Origin: Providencia alcalifaciens
Lineage (GTDB): Bacteria > Pseudomonadota > Gammaproteobacteria > Enterobacterales > Enterobacteriaceae
Reading direction: 5' to 3'
Length of the DNA stretch: 64,000 bases
Assembly (NCBI RefSeq): GCF_915403165.1
Contig: NZ_OU659204.1
Span: 3,472,001 to 3,536,000 of the forward strand
Part shown: positions 7,908 to 17,686 of the stretch, one piece after another
How positions within the stretch are numbered: position 1 is the first letter of the stretch
Layout of the letters: each line of letters begins with the position of its first letter
The notes under the pieces: generated by a model
Database searches by the model: none
What the model was told of the DNA's origin: nothing
Seen by the model: the letters and a program-made list of their open reading frames with translations, nothing else
Translations under genes and position numbers: made by a program

Positions 7908-8663
7908 TCAGTAATACAGCGCGATGTGTCGGCCATCCAGCTCTTTCACTTCTAAAGGCGTATCAAAGATATCCTCAAGAATTTCAGCCTTCATAATCTC
8001 TTCTGGTGCACCGTGATAAGATAGGCGACCATTTCTGAGCGCCACAATATAGTCTGAATACACAGAAGCAAAGTTAATATCGTGGATAACCAAAATGATG
8101 GTTTTACCTAGCTCATCCGCCGCACGGCGCAGTAATTTCATCATGATCACCGCGTGCTTCATATCCAAGTTATTCAGTGGTTCATCCAGCAGCACATATT
8201 CGGTATCTTGGCATAGTACCATCGCCACATACGCACGCTGACGCTGACCACCAGAAAGCTCATCAAGATAACGATGACGAAATTCAGTTAGGTTCAAAAA
8301 CGCCAGAGACTCGTCAATTTTCTGTTTGTCATCCAGCGTTAAACGCCCTTTGGTATAAGGATAACGCCCGAAACCAACCAGCTCTTCCACCGTTAAACGG
8401 CTAGCAAATTGATTTTCTTGGCGAAGTACCGATAAGCAGGTAGCGAGTTGATCGCTTGGTGTCGTCGATACATCCAAGTTATTCACTTTGACATAACCGT
8501 GATCCGCCGATAGTAGGCGACCAATAATCGACAACAGCGTTGATTTCCCTGCACCATTTGGACCGATGATTGAAGTGACACCGCTATTTTTAATATTGGC
8601 TGTAACGTTATCTAAGACCTTAGTATCTTGATAACTTTTCGATACCTGATGAATTTCAATCAT
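7908..8663 (-). CDS. Siderophore ABC importer, ATP-binding protein (VctC/YclP type)
   Basis: A 251-residue ATPase that powers ferric-siderophore import across the inner membrane. It has Walker A GPNGAGKST (about 34-42), a Q-loop (LRQEN), signature LSGGQRQR, Walker B VLLDEPLNNLDMKH and the switch histidine in LVIHDINFASVYSD. The phrases LSVLRQEN, GRYPYTKGRL and DLDIN-like HDINFASVYSD are characteristic of the VctC/YclP/FatE group for catecholate-type siderophores. It is the last gene of a four-gene operon; its start is two bases from the stop of the second permease. Confidence 0.9.
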   Translation of the reverse strand: MIEIHQVSKSYQDTKVLDNVTANIKNSGVTSIIGPNGAGKSTLLSIIGRLLSADHGYVKVNNLDVSTTPSDQLATCLSVLRQENQFASRLTVEELVGFGRYPYTKGRLTLDDKQKIDESLAFLNLTEFRHRYLDELSGGQRQRAYVAMVLCQDTEYVLLDEPLNNLDMKHAVIMMKLLRRAADELGKTIILVIHDINFASVYSDYIVALRNGRLSYHGAPEEIMKAEILEDIFDTPLEVKELDGRHIALYY

Positions 8664-8664
8664 A

Positions 8665-9648
8665 CTAAAACCTTCTTAACACCATATAAATAAAGAATAT
8701 TCCACCGACAAACTCGAGTACCACAGACAAGGTACCCGCTTTATTCAATCCATATTCAAGAACCAGCTGCCCCCCCACTAATGCAATCACACCGAGTAGG
8801 AAAGAGACAGGCAGTAAATAGCGATGCTGGCTGCTTCCTGCAATGTAGTAAGCCAAGTTAGCCACCATCAAGCCGAGGAACGTTAGCGGGCCTACCAGCG
8901 CCGTGGAAATTGCCACTAAGACAGAAATCAGTAATAAGATGATGGTGACTTGCTGACGGTAGTTAATCCCTAAGTTCACCGCATTGGCTTGTCCCAGTGC
9001 TAGCACGTCAAAGCAGTAGCGCATACGCCAAAGCAGAACGCCCACAATCACGGTGATCACCAACGTGAGTAGAATCAGCTCCGGCGTCCCTTTAGTGAAA
9101 GTTGCGAACATCCGGCTTTGCAAGATGGAAAACTCATTCGGATCCATCAATCGTTGCAGCAAGGTCGCCACACTGCGAAACAGTGTTCCGAGGATAATCC
9201 CCACCATCAAAACTAAGTTGATATTCATTTTGACGGAGATAAACAGCCAGCGGTACAGCAGTACGGAGAAAATCACCAGCAGGGATGATTCCAGCAAAAA
9301 CTTACCAATATTCAACAACCATGATGCAGGAAAACTATCGGTATAAAACACAAAGATAGTTTGCAGCAGGATGAACAATGCCTCTAACCCCATAATAGAT
9401 GGCGTCAGAATTTTGTTATTGGCGATAGTTTGAAACAGAACCGTCGATACCCCAGAGCCAAACGCCACAATGACCATAGTCAGCACGATATAACCGCGAT
9501 GGGGCAGGATATACGCGAGATTACTGCCCAAATTAATGGTCATATACAAAATGATCGACAGCACTGACAGCGCGGCCAACAAACCGATGCGCTGGATTGG
9601 CGTGAACGTTCTTTTCACTGGCAAACTTAATGAATTAACTTTTTCCAT
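8665..9648 (-). CDS. Siderophore ABC importer, FecCD-type permease 2
   Basis: A 327-residue inner membrane protein with about nine hydrophobic helices and the FecCD core (GVISTVLFQTI-like GSGVSTVLFQTIANN, GPLTFLGLMVANLAYYI, and a closing GGIFFIYMVLRR). The LTFLGLMVANLA stretch is the coupling-helix region that contacts the ATPase. It pairs with the preceding permease to form the channel of the importer. Its start overlaps the end of the first permease gene by 14 bases, so translation is probably coupled. Confidence 0.88.
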   Translation of the reverse strand: MEKVNSLSLPVKRTFTPIQRIGLLAALSVLSIILYMTINLGSNLAYILPHRGYIVLTMVIVAFGSGVSTVLFQTIANNKILTPSIMGLEALFILLQTIFVFYTDSFPASWLLNIGKFLLESSLLVIFSVLLYRWLFISVKMNINLVLMVGIILGTLFRSVATLLQRLMDPNEFSILQSRMFATFTKGTPELILLTLVITVIVGVLLWRMRYCFDVLALGQANAVNLGINYRQQVTIILLLISVLVAISTALVGPLTFLGLMVANLAYYIAGSSQHRYLLPVSFLLGVIALVGGQLVLEYGLNKAGTLSVVLEFVGGIFFIYMVLRRF

Positions 9649-10597
9649 AACGCTGATGCTTTAACAAGAGATAAAGGAAAATAACCGCACCTACGACACC
9701 TAAAATCACACTCGCAGGAATTTCAAACGGATAACGAATTAAGCGACCAATAATGTCACACAGCAGCACTAAACCGCCGCCAGCCAAACAGATCCACGGG
9801 ATAGTTTTACGAATATTATCCCCCATCACTAAGCTAATCAGGTTCGGGACAATCAACCCTAAGAATGGCAGCGCACCGACGACGACCACTACCACACCGC
9901 TGATTAAGGCGATAATAGATAACCCGATGGTCATCACTTTCTGGTAATTCAAGCCGACGTTAACGGAAAACTCACGCCCCATACCTGCCACTGTAAAGCT
10001 ATCGGCAATTAAACAGGCAGCCAGCGTTAAACCACCCACCAGCCAAAGTAGCTCATAGCGACCTTGTAAAATGCTGGAGAAATCGCCGCTCATCCAAGCA
10101 CTTAGGGATTGAAGCAGGTCAAAATAGTAGGCGGTAAAAATAGTGAGCGCGCTGATCACTGCCCCAAGCATAATGCCGACTAACGGCACTATCAGGGCGG
10201 ACTTTAAAATAATCCGGCGTAAAATCAGCATAAACAGCGCTGTGCCTAGCAGTGCAAATCCGCTCGCCACCACCATTTTGGTCATGATAGATGCAGTTGG
10301 ATACAGGATCATCACGAACAATAAACCAAGGCTGGCAGATTGTGTGGTACCCGCAAGGGAAGGTTCGATAAAACGGTTTTGGGTGAGTAACTGCATGATC
10401 AGCCCCGCGACACTCATGGCGCTTCCTGCAAGGATCAGGGCGGCGGTGCGAGGGATACGACTCACGAAAAAGATATCTTGCATCTCGGGATCGGTGAAAA
10501 GCGAAACGGGTGACACGTCACCCGCTCCAATAAACAAGCTTAATACCGCTAATACCAATAACGCGATGATACCAAAAGAGAGATAAAGCGTTTTCAT
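9635..10597 (-). CDS. Siderophore ABC importer, FecCD-type permease 1
   Basis: A 320-residue inner membrane protein of the BtuC/FhuB/FecCD family with nine to ten hydrophobic segments. The family patterns are visible: RIPRTAALILAGSAMSVAG-LIMQ near the N-terminus, the QSLSAWMSGDFSS region in the middle and GALPFLGLIVPNLISL, which contacts the ATPase. It starts four bases after the stop of the binding-protein gene. Together with the second permease it forms the membrane channel for the ferric-siderophore. Confidence 0.88.
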   Translation of the reverse strand: MKTLYLSFGIIALLVLAVLSLFIGAGDVSPVSLFTDPEMQDIFFVSRIPRTAALILAGSAMSVAGLIMQLLTQNRFIEPSLAGTTQSASLGLLFVMILYPTASIMTKMVVASGFALLGTALFMLILRRIILKSALIVPLVGIMLGAVISALTIFTAYYFDLLQSLSAWMSGDFSSILQGRYELLWLVGGLTLAACLIADSFTVAGMGREFSVNVGLNYQKVMTIGLSIIALISGVVVVVVGALPFLGLIVPNLISLVMGDNIRKTIPWICLAGGGLVLLCDIIGRLIRYPFEIPASVILGVVGAVIFLYLLLKHQRYGKS

Positions 10598-10600
10598 TGA

Positions 10601-11596
10601 TTAATTCGTTTTTTTCTTCTCTAAAGCTTTGTTTACATCATCCATTAATTTGGAATAGGTTTGGATACCACCAGCGATATAAACCGCTGAAGAATCTAAA
10701 TAAGCCACTTGACCTTTTTCCCATGCAGACGTTTTTCTGACTAATGCATTATCTAACACGTCTGCCGCAGGTTGTGCATCTTTCGCACCAATCGCGCCAT
10801 CACGGTCGATAACAAATAACCAGTCTGGGTTCAGTTTTAATAACAGTTCTGAGTTCACGATATTACCGTGACGGCCTGTATCTTCTGTGAAGACATAAGC
10901 AGGTTCAAAACCGAGTACGTCAAAGATAAAGCCAAAACGGGAACCTGGGCCGTAAGCAGAAATTTTACCGCCACTCACTAAGATCACCATCGCTTTGCCC
11001 GCATCAGGGGTTTTGCCTTTGATATCATTAATTTTGTTTTTGAAGTCAGAAACGAGTTTATTCGCTTGTTCTTCTTTACCAAATAAAGAACCTAACAGCG
11101 TCGTACGCTCCATCAGGCTATCAATAAAACGTTTGTTATCAATATCTAGAGAAATCGTTGGTGCGATACCGCTTAATTTGTCATAAGCATCGCGAGCACG
11201 GCTACCACCTAAAATTACATCTGGTTTTGCACTGCTGATAGTTTCGTAAGCCGGCTCAAATAAGCTCCCACCATTAACATATTCTGAGGTGCTATATTTC
11301 TCTAAAAATTGCGGAAAATGGGCGTTAGTTTGTGGAACACCAATCACCGGAATACCCAGCGCATCGATGATGTCTAAGGTTTCCATGTTCATCACAAACG
11401 CACGTTGTGGATGGCTAGGAATTTCAGTTTTGCCTTGGGCATGTTCAACGACAATCGTTTGTTTTTCAGCTGCTTTTTCTGTTGCTGACTGCTCAGTCGT
11501 TGGCGCTGCTGTTTCTGTTTTCTTAGCGTCATCACAACCCGCTAACGCAACAACGGATAATAGGGCAAACCCGGAAACTAATGATTTTGCGAACAT
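10601..11596 (-). CDS. Siderophore-binding lipoprotein (CeuE/FatB/YclQ type)
   Basis: A 331-residue substrate-binding protein anchored in the membrane as a lipoprotein: the signal ends in the lipobox VALAGC (Cys about 20), followed by a flexible linker rich in T, E and A (about 22-45). The remainder has the class III binding-protein fold, with ALGIPVIGVPQTN, PDVILGGSRARDAYDKLSGIAPTISLDID and LLKLNPDWLFVIDRD. These resemble CeuE/YclQ/FatB, which bind ferric catecholate siderophores; the exact ligand cannot be read from the sequence. It is the first gene of a four-gene operon, with a candidate Fur site in its promoter region. Confidence 0.88.
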   Translation of the reverse strand: MFAKSLVSGFALLSVVALAGCDDAKKTETAAPTTEQSATEKAAEKQTIVVEHAQGKTEIPSHPQRAFVMNMETLDIIDALGIPVIGVPQTNAHFPQFLEKYSTSEYVNGGSLFEPAYETISSAKPDVILGGSRARDAYDKLSGIAPTISLDIDNKRFIDSLMERTTLLGSLFGKEEQANKLVSDFKNKINDIKGKTPDAGKAMVILVSGGKISAYGPGSRFGFIFDVLGFEPAYVFTEDTGRHGNIVNSELLLKLNPDWLFVIDRDGAIGAKDAQPAADVLDNALVRKTSAWEKGQVAYLDSSAVYIAGGIQTYSKLMDDVNKALEKKKTN

Positions 11597-11682
11597 CTAA
11601 ATTCCTCCACCTTTCAATGTGATTATCGTTAGCCACGTCACTCATGGCCCGAAGATGGCGGTCATCTTACATGAAACATAGC

Positions 11683-11701
11683 GCTAATGATATTAGTTTG
11701 C
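11683..11701. promoter_or_regulatory. Candidate Fur box of the siderophore importer
   Basis: GCTAATGATATTAGTTTGC matches 13 of 19 positions of the Fur consensus. It lies about 87 bases upstream of the binding-protein start and overlaps a TAATAT that could be the -10 on the minus strand. The match is moderate; the importer type makes Fur control likely. Confidence 0.45.
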
Positions 11702-11800
11702 ATTTGCATTTCGCAAAATAATGATACATCGCACAAAAACACACATTGCCTATATTTAAATCGACACATTGATATCTCATGAAAATTAAGGGGAATACAG

Positions 11801-13474
11801 ATGGCTCAAGAATGGTGGAAATCTGCAGTGGTATACCAAATCTACCCAAAAAGCTTCTATGACCATGATGGTGATGGGATTGGCGATCTCGCGGGTATCA
11901 CCGCCAAGCTAGATTATATCCAATCTTTGGGTGTAAACGTGATTTGGCTATGCCCAATTTTTGAATCACCGATGAAAGATAATGGCTATGACATTGCCAA
12001 CTATGACAGCGTCGACCCGGTTTTTGGTAGCAATGATGACCTTGATATTTTAATAAGCCAAGCTTCGCAGCGTGGCATTAAAATCCTACTGGACTTAGTG
12101 CTTAATCACAGCTCAAACCAGCACCCTTGGTTCGAAGCTGCCCTTGCCGACCCCAACAGCCCTTATGCAGACTATTACCAATTTATTGAATGGGATAAAC
12201 CCACGCCACCAAACAATTTACGCACCTACTTTGATTGCTCCGTGTGGACTCGAGTCCCAGATACTGCTCGCTGGTATTTCAACTCTTTTGGCCCTGAGCA
12301 ACCTGATCTTAATTGGGAGAATCCACAACTACGCCAAGAAATTATTCAAATGATCAATCGTTGGATAGCCAAAGGCGTTGCCGGATTCCGCATTGATGCC
12401 ATCGGCAATATTAAAAAATCCCCTGAAGCACTTTCACCTTATCAATTCCCCGCAGATAGGGAGGATGGTTCTGCGTCTTTAGTTCCTTGGGTGGTTAACC
12501 AACCGGGCATACATAAATTTTTAAAAGAGCTCGCTAGCCAAACCTTCCACCCTGCGAACGCAATGACGGTGGCTGAAATCGATGTTCCTCCGCAGGATCT
12601 TGCTGACTATATCGGGGAAAATGGGGCATTTTCCATGGTGTTTGACTTCAGTATTGCGGATCTCGATATTGCCAAGCAGCCCCCGTTCTCTCTTGCACCA
12701 ATCACAGGCGAACGTATGAAACCTGTTTTTCTAAAAAGCCAGCTCACGACCCAGCAAACCGGTTGGGGCGCACCTTATTTAGAAAATCATGACCAACCGC
12801 GTTCACTGAATAAGTTCTTACCAAAAGACGCCATCTCCTCAACCGCCGAAAAAATGTTGGCGATGTTCTTATTGACTCAGCGCGGCACCCCCTTTATTTA
12901 TCAAGGGCAAGAAATTGGTATGACGAACTGCCCAATGACATTAGACGAACACCATGACTTGCATCTTTTTAAACTCTACCAATGGGGTCAAAATCATGGG
13001 TACTCTCACACCACCATGATGAACTATTTTACCCAGCGTAGCCGCGACAATGCGCGCACACCATTTCAATGGAATAGCCAACATCATGGCGGATTTACAA
13101 CTGGGACTCCATGGCTGAAGGTCAATCCCAACTACCGAGAGGTTAATGTCGCCGCCCAACAGCAGCAACCCGATTCACTTTTCGCGTTTTACCAGCAATT
13201 AATTACCCTGCGCCGCCATTCACCAATTAGCGATATTTTGGTTGAAGGTGAATTCTCAGAAATTAACGCCCCTGAACCTGTTGTTGCTTATCGACGAACA
13301 TTAGGTTTACGTGCCATCGATATTTACTGTAATTTCAGCGATAAATCACAGGCTATTAACCAAAATTATCGCCAAGTACATTTAAGCAATATCGCAAATA
13401 CCCATCAAGACAATCAGCAAATTATCCTACAACCTTATCAATCAATAATTTTTGAAGTAGAGAAAAGTGAATAA
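11801..13474 (+). CDS. Alpha-glucosidase, glycoside hydrolase family 13
   Basis: A 557-residue GH13 enzyme related to TreC, MalL and oligo-1,6-glucosidase. The (beta/alpha)8 barrel motifs are present: region I LDLVLNHSS, region II GFRIDAIGN with the nucleophile Asp, region III VAEIDV with the acid Glu, and region IV ENHDQPR with the third carboxylate. In this subfamily an Ala after the nucleophile is usually linked to alpha-1,4 preference and a Val to alpha-1,6, so malto-oligosaccharides are the likelier substrate. There is no signal peptide, so it acts in the cytoplasm. AAGGGG precedes the ATG. It stands upstream of the glycogen cluster in the same direction and may process oligosaccharides released by GlgX and GlgP. 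Confidence 0.85.
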   Translation: MAQEWWKSAVVYQIYPKSFYDHDGDGIGDLAGITAKLDYIQSLGVNVIWLCPIFESPMKDNGYDIANYDSVDPVFGSNDDLDILISQASQRGIKILLDLVLNHSSNQHPWFEAALADPNSPYADYYQFIEWDKPTPPNNLRTYFDCSVWTRVPDTARWYFNSFGPEQPDLNWENPQLRQEIIQMINRWIAKGVAGFRIDAIGNIKKSPEALSPYQFPADREDGSASLVPWVVNQPGIHKFLKELASQTFHPANAMTVAEIDVPPQDLADYIGENGAFSMVFDFSIADLDIAKQPPFSLAPITGERMKPVFLKSQLTTQQTGWGAPYLENHDQPRSLNKFLPKDAISSTAEKMLAMFLLTQRGTPFIYQGQEIGMTNCPMTLDEHHDLHLFKLYQWGQNHGYSHTTMMNYFTQRSRDNARTPFQWNSQHHGGFTTGTPWLKVNPNYREVNVAAQQQQPDSLFAFYQQLITLRRHSPISDILVEGEFSEINAPEPVVAYRRTLGLRAIDIYCNFSDKSQAINQNYRQVHLSNIANTHQDNQQIILQPYQSIIFEVEKSE

Positions 13475-13494
13475 CTCAATTAACCACTCTGAAT

Positions 13495-13571
13495 ATGCGT
13501 AATTAAAGATAAATAATCATCCGATATTTCAATATCGAACATAATCAGGTGATAGTCATTAAATTACGCAT
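13495..13571. repeat. Nested inverted repeat between the glucosidase and glgB
   Basis: Perfect 10-base outer arms, ATGCGTAATT (13495-13504) and AATTACGCAT (13562-13571), enclose a perfect inner hairpin, CGATATT (13522-13528) with AATATCG (13531-13537). It could be the end of the glucosidase message or a cruciform or operator for a dimeric regulator. No T-run follows. Confidence 0.5.
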
Positions 13572-13673
13572 TTAATTACGTTGAGTATTATTAATTGATA
13601 ACTTAATAATACTATTCAAAAACAAACTAACACATTGTTAAATAACACATTTAACCAGATTTAAAGCTAAATA

Positions 13674-13689
13674 TGTGAGGCCTATCAAA
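13674..13689. promoter_or_regulatory. Candidate CRP site upstream of glgB
   Basis: TGTGAGGCCTATCAAA matches nine of the ten key positions of TGTGA-N6-TCACA. It is centred about 72 bases before the glgB start, in the only sizeable gap of the glycogen cluster. CRP activation of glg genes is known in E. coli; use of this site is inferred. Confidence 0.45.
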
Positions 13690-13752
13690 TACAAATTAAA
13701 TAATTTAAGTAAAGTTTAAATTGCTCATTTCACTTTTTTTGAGGTTATTTAT

Positions 13753-15741
13753 TTGCTAAATAAAAATCGCGAAGCTATTTCTAAAATAACTTCAGGGCGT
13801 CGTTCTGTGGAAATATCCTCCGCAGAACCCCTAGCAATTAAAAAACACGCTGATGGTTTTGGCACTCTCATTCGAGATATAGATGGCTGGCTACTGGCAG
13901 AAGGCACCCATCTACGTCCCTATGAATGTCTTGGTGCCCACCCCGTCAACTTCGACGGTGTTGATGGGGTGATTTTTTCTTTATGGGCACCCAATGCCCA
14001 ACAGGTTTCTGTCGTCGGTGAATTTAATCAGTGGGATGGGCGTATTCATCCAATGACATTGCGCCATGAAGTGGGCATTTGGGAACGATTTATCCCCGAA
14101 GCCAAACTCGGGCAAGCGTATAAATATGAATTACAAGATAGCCGGGGCTATATGCGGGTCAAAGCAGACCCCTACGCACTCAAAAGCGTGCTGTTTCCCC
14201 ATGTAGAATCGGTGATAACGGCCTTACCAGACAAACAAACTCCGCCTCACTCCGCCAGCGCAAGTTCGCCACTTTCCGCGCCAGTCTCGATTTACGAAGT
14301 GCATTTAGGCTCTTGGCGTCGTCATCCACACAATAATGGCTGGCTAAGCTACCGACAACTGGCTGAGCAGCTTATTCCTTATGTGGCAGAAATGGGATTT
14401 ACTCATCTGGAATTACTCCCTATTAGCGAACATCCATTTGATGGTTCTTGGGGCTACCAACCTATCGGTCTCTATTCCCCAACCTATCGTTTTGGCGGCA
14501 TTGAGGACTTTCTCTACTTAATTCAAACCGCCCACAAGCATCACCTCAAAGTGATCCTCGATTGGGTGCCCGCCCATTTTCCCAATGATGAATATGGGTT
14601 AATTCAATTTGATGGTACCGCACTGTATGAATATGCAGATCCGCGCGAAGGCGTCCATCAAAACTGGCACACCTTGATTTATAACTACAGCCGCTATGAA
14701 GTGGCAAACTTTTTGGCGGGCAATGCCCTCTATTGGCTAGAACGTTTTGGTGTCGATGGGCTGCGTGTCGATGCAGTCAGCTCAATGATCTACCGCGATT
14801 ACAGCCGCGAAAAAGGGGAATGGGTACCCAACAAATGGGGCGGCAAAGAGAACCTCGAGGCCCTCGATTTTCTACGTTATACCAACCAAATTGTTCAACA
14901 GAACTGCCCCCATGCATTAATGATAGCCGAAGAATCAACTGCCTTTCCCAAGGTCACAGGCTCTATTGAAAATCACGGTTTAGGTTTTGATTTCAAATGG
15001 GATTTAGGCTGGATGCATGACACTCTGCGCTATATGTCCCTTGACCCGATTTACCGTCAATATCATCACCAACAAATGACCTTTGGTATGTTTTACGCCC
15101 ACAGCGAACACTTCGTTTTACCCCTTTCACACGATGAAGTGGTGCATGGCAAAGGGTCACTCCTCGGCAAAATGTCCGGCGATACTTGGCAAAAATTTGC
15201 CAATTTACGGGCTTACTATGGTTTCATGTGGGGGCATCCGGGTAAAAAATTGTTGTTTATGGGAGGAGAATTCGCCCAAGGAAGAGAGTGGGATCACGAC
15301 ACGGGGCTGGATTGGCATTTACTGAACCCTGAATATGATGGCTGGCATACGGGTGTACAGCAACTTGTACGCGATTTAAATCATTGTTATCAGCAGCATT
15401 CCCCACTGCACCAACTCGACTACTCCCCACAGGGTTTCGAATGGTTGGTGGTTGATGACCACCAAAACTCCGTATTCGCCTTTGTACGCCGAGATACCCA
15501 CAACCATGAAATTGTGGTGGTTGCCAACTTCACTCCAGTTCCCCGTGAAAATTACCGCATTGGCGTTCACCAATCGGGTTGCTACCAAGAAATTATCAAT
15601 ACTGATTCTCACTATTATCGCGGCAGTAATATGGGGAATCAGGGGGAAATATCCACCCAACCAATAGCGGCTCACGGTAAAAATCATTCCCTAAATATTA
15701 CGCTTCCCCCCTTGGCCACTTTGTATCTGAAACGGGAATAG
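13753..15741 (+). CDS. glgB: 1,4-alpha-glucan branching enzyme, short form
   Basis: A 662-residue enzyme that makes the alpha-1,6 branches of glycogen. It has a CBM48-type domain (about 60-160; [20 protein letters not shown]), the GH13 barrel with LRVDAVSSM (nucleophile), [10 protein letters not shown] (acid/base) and [11 protein letters not shown], and a C-terminal beta domain ending [12 protein letters not shown]. coli GlgB has 728 residues; this one lacks the first N-terminal domain of about 100 residues and has only a short unrelated leader. The start is a TTG at 13753 with GAGG about eight bases upstream; no ATG fits. It opens the glgB-X-C-A-P operon, four bases before glgX. Confidence 0.93.
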   Translation: MLNKNREAISKITSGRRSVEISSAEPLAIKKHADGFGTLIRDIDGWLLAEGTHLRPYECLGAHPVNFDGVDGVIFSLWAPNAQQVSVVGEFNQWDGRIHPMTLRHEVGIWERFIPEAKLGQAYKYELQDSRGYMRVKADPYALKSVLFPHVESVITALPDKQTPPHSASASSPLSAPVSIYEVHLGSWRRHPHNNGWLSYRQLAEQLIPYVAEMGFTHLELLPISEHPFDGSWGYQPIGLYSPTYRFGGIEDFLYLIQTAHKHHLKVILDWVPAHFPNDEYGLIQFDGTALYEYADPREGVHQNWHTLIYNYSRYEVANFLAGNALYWLERFGVDGLRVDAVSSMIYRDYSREKGEWVPNKWGGKENLEALDFLRYTNQIVQQNCPHALMIAEESTAFPKVTGSIENHGLGFDFKWDLGWMHDTLRYMSLDPIYRQYHHQQMTFGMFYAHSEHFVLPLSHDEVVHGKGSLLGKMSGDTWQKFANLRAYYGFMWGHPGKKLLFMGGEFAQGREWDHDTGLDWHLLNPEYDGWHTGVQQLVRDLNHCYQQHSPLHQLDYSPQGFEWLVVDDHQNSVFAFVRRDTHNHEIVVVANFTPVPRENYRIGVHQSGCYQEIINTDSHYYRGSNMGNQGEISTQPIAAHGKNHSLNITLPPLATLYLKRE

Positions 15742-15745
15742 CCGA

Positions 15746-17677
15746 ATGACGCATTTTAACTTTCAGCGAGGTCACGCTTCCCCCCTTGGCAGCCACATGG
15801 ACGAACACGGTGTCAATTTTGCGCTCTACAGCGAACATGCTGAACACATTGATTTGTGCGTGCTGGACTCACTCGGTGATGAAATGCGTTATCCACTCAA
15901 TCGAGGAGATAACCACATTTGGCATGGCTATTTAATGGGCGCAAAAACAGGTCTACATTATGGTTATCGTGTCAAAGGGAAATGGGAACCGCAGGCAGGA
16001 TTATATTTTGATGAAACGCACTTACTGATTGACCCTTACAGCCGCGAACTCAGTCATAAACAGCACCCTTACTCCGTCGTCAGCCATGAATCTTATGACT
16101 GGCAAGGGGATGTACCGCTTCATACTCCATGGTCAAAAACCATTATTTATGAAGCCCATGTTCGGGGGCTTACCAAGCAGCACCCTGACATTCCACCCGC
16201 CCTACGGGGTAGCTATGCCGCTATCGCACACCCTTGCATAATCCAGCATTTAACGCGACTTGGTGTGACAGCGCTGGAATTACTCCCCGTGCAATTTCAT
16301 CTGGATGAACCGCGATTACAGGCAAAATCACTCACCAATTACTGGGGCTATAACACGCTGGCTCCGTTTGCAATTGAGCCTCAATATTGGTCTGGGCAAG
16401 CAGGCTCTACGCCACTCAGTGAGTTTCGCGATATGGTCAAAGCCCTACATTGTGCCGGCATTGAAGTTATCCTCGATATTGTGTTTAACCACACTGCCGA
16501 ATTAGACCGATCAGGGCCTTGCTTATCGTTTAGAGGGTTAGATAACCCCACTTATTATTGGCTAAATGGTAATGGCGAATATGCAGATTGGACGGGCTGC
16601 GGCAATACGTTGAAATTGTCCCACTCGGCAGTAAGCCAGTGGGTGCTCGATTGCCTGCATTTTTGGGCGGTTGAATGCCATGTTGATGGCTTTCGCTTTG
16701 ATTTAGCCACGATATTGGGAAGAACACCGGAATTTAATTCCCATGCTCCACTGCTTAAGGCTATCAGCCAAGACCCCATTCTTGGGCAGCTAAAGCTGAT
16801 TGCCGAACCTTGGGATCTCGCCAACAACGGTTACCAACTAGGGCAATTTCCACCGCCTTTTGCCCAGTGGAATGACCAATTTCGCAATGATTGCCGCCGT
16901 GCTGTTTTGTATCGAGATATTCCTATCGGAACGTTGGCAAGCCGCTTAGCAGGTTCGCGGGATGACTTTTCACAAAATAATCCCCCTAGTTTTGTTTCAA
17001 TTAACCACATCACCGCACACGATGGCTTTACGCTGCGAGATTTGGTTAGTTTTAATCACAAACATAACCACAGCAACGGGGAAAATAACCAAGATGGTAA
17101 CGACCACAACAACAGCCATAATCATGGCTTTGAAGGATTAAACGCCGCTAAAAAGATAATATCGGAACGTCAACAGAGCCAGCGCCATTTATTAAGCTTA
17201 CTTTTACTCTCACTAGGCACACCGATGCTGCGCGCGGGGGATGAACTGGGGCATAGCCAACAAGGAAATAATAACCCTTATTGCCAAGATAACCCGATAA
17301 GCTGGCTTAACTGGCTGGAAGCGGATAGTGCTCTCATGGCATTTACGGCACAACTTACCGCTTTGCGTCAGCAGATCCCTGCACTCACTTCGGGGCAATG
17401 GTGGCATTCACAACCCCCCAATAAAACAGTTGAGTGGCTAAATGCCCAAAGCTCCCCCATAACCCTTGAACAATGGCAGCAATCATGCCCCATGCAAGTG
17501 TTACTTTCCGGTCAATGGCTATTATTGATTAACTTTACTGAGCAAGCCCATTCGCTCACGCTTCCCGAGGGAAATTGGCACCCTGTCCCGCCTTTTTATT
17601 GCCATTTACTTCGCGCTATTCCTCCAAAAATCTTCGTGGTAATGCAGCGCCACGACTTTTCGCAAAGTGATCATTAA
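15746..17677 (+). CDS. glgX: Glycogen debranching enzyme
   Basis: A 643-residue isoamylase-type enzyme (E. coli GlgX has 657) that removes the short branches left after phosphorylase has trimmed the outer chains. It has an N-terminal CBM48 domain (ASPLGSHMDEHGVNFALYSE) and a GH13 barrel with LDIVFNHTAE, VDGFRFDLATILGR (nucleophile), LIAEPWD (acid/base) and NHITAHDGFTL. A His/Asn-rich loop (NHKHNHSNGENNQDGNDHNN) is typical of GlgX. It starts four bases after glgB and ends nine before glgC, so it is within the same transcript. Confidence 0.93.
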   Translation: MTHFNFQRGHASPLGSHMDEHGVNFALYSEHAEHIDLCVLDSLGDEMRYPLNRGDNHIWHGYLMGAKTGLHYGYRVKGKWEPQAGLYFDETHLLIDPYSRELSHKQHPYSVVSHESYDWQGDVPLHTPWSKTIIYEAHVRGLTKQHPDIPPALRGSYAAIAHPCIIQHLTRLGVTALELLPVQFHLDEPRLQAKSLTNYWGYNTLAPFAIEPQYWSGQAGSTPLSEFRDMVKALHCAGIEVILDIVFNHTAELDRSGPCLSFRGLDNPTYYWLNGNGEYADWTGCGNTLKLSHSAVSQWVLDCLHFWAVECHVDGFRFDLATILGRTPEFNSHAPLLKAISQDPILGQLKLIAEPWDLANNGYQLGQFPPPFAQWNDQFRNDCRRAVLYRDIPIGTLASRLAGSRDDFSQNNPPSFVSINHITAHDGFTLRDLVSFNHKHNHSNGENNQDGNDHNNSHNHGFEGLNAAKKIISERQQSQRHLLSLLLLSLGTPMLRAGDELGHSQQGNNNPYCQDNPISWLNWLEADSALMAFTAQLTALRQQIPALTSGQWWHSQPPNKTVEWLNAQSSPITLEQWQQSCPMQVLLSGQWLLLINFTEQAHSLTLPEGNWHPVPPFYCHLLRAIPPKIFVVMQRHDFSQSDH

Positions 17678-17686
17678 GGAATTGAT

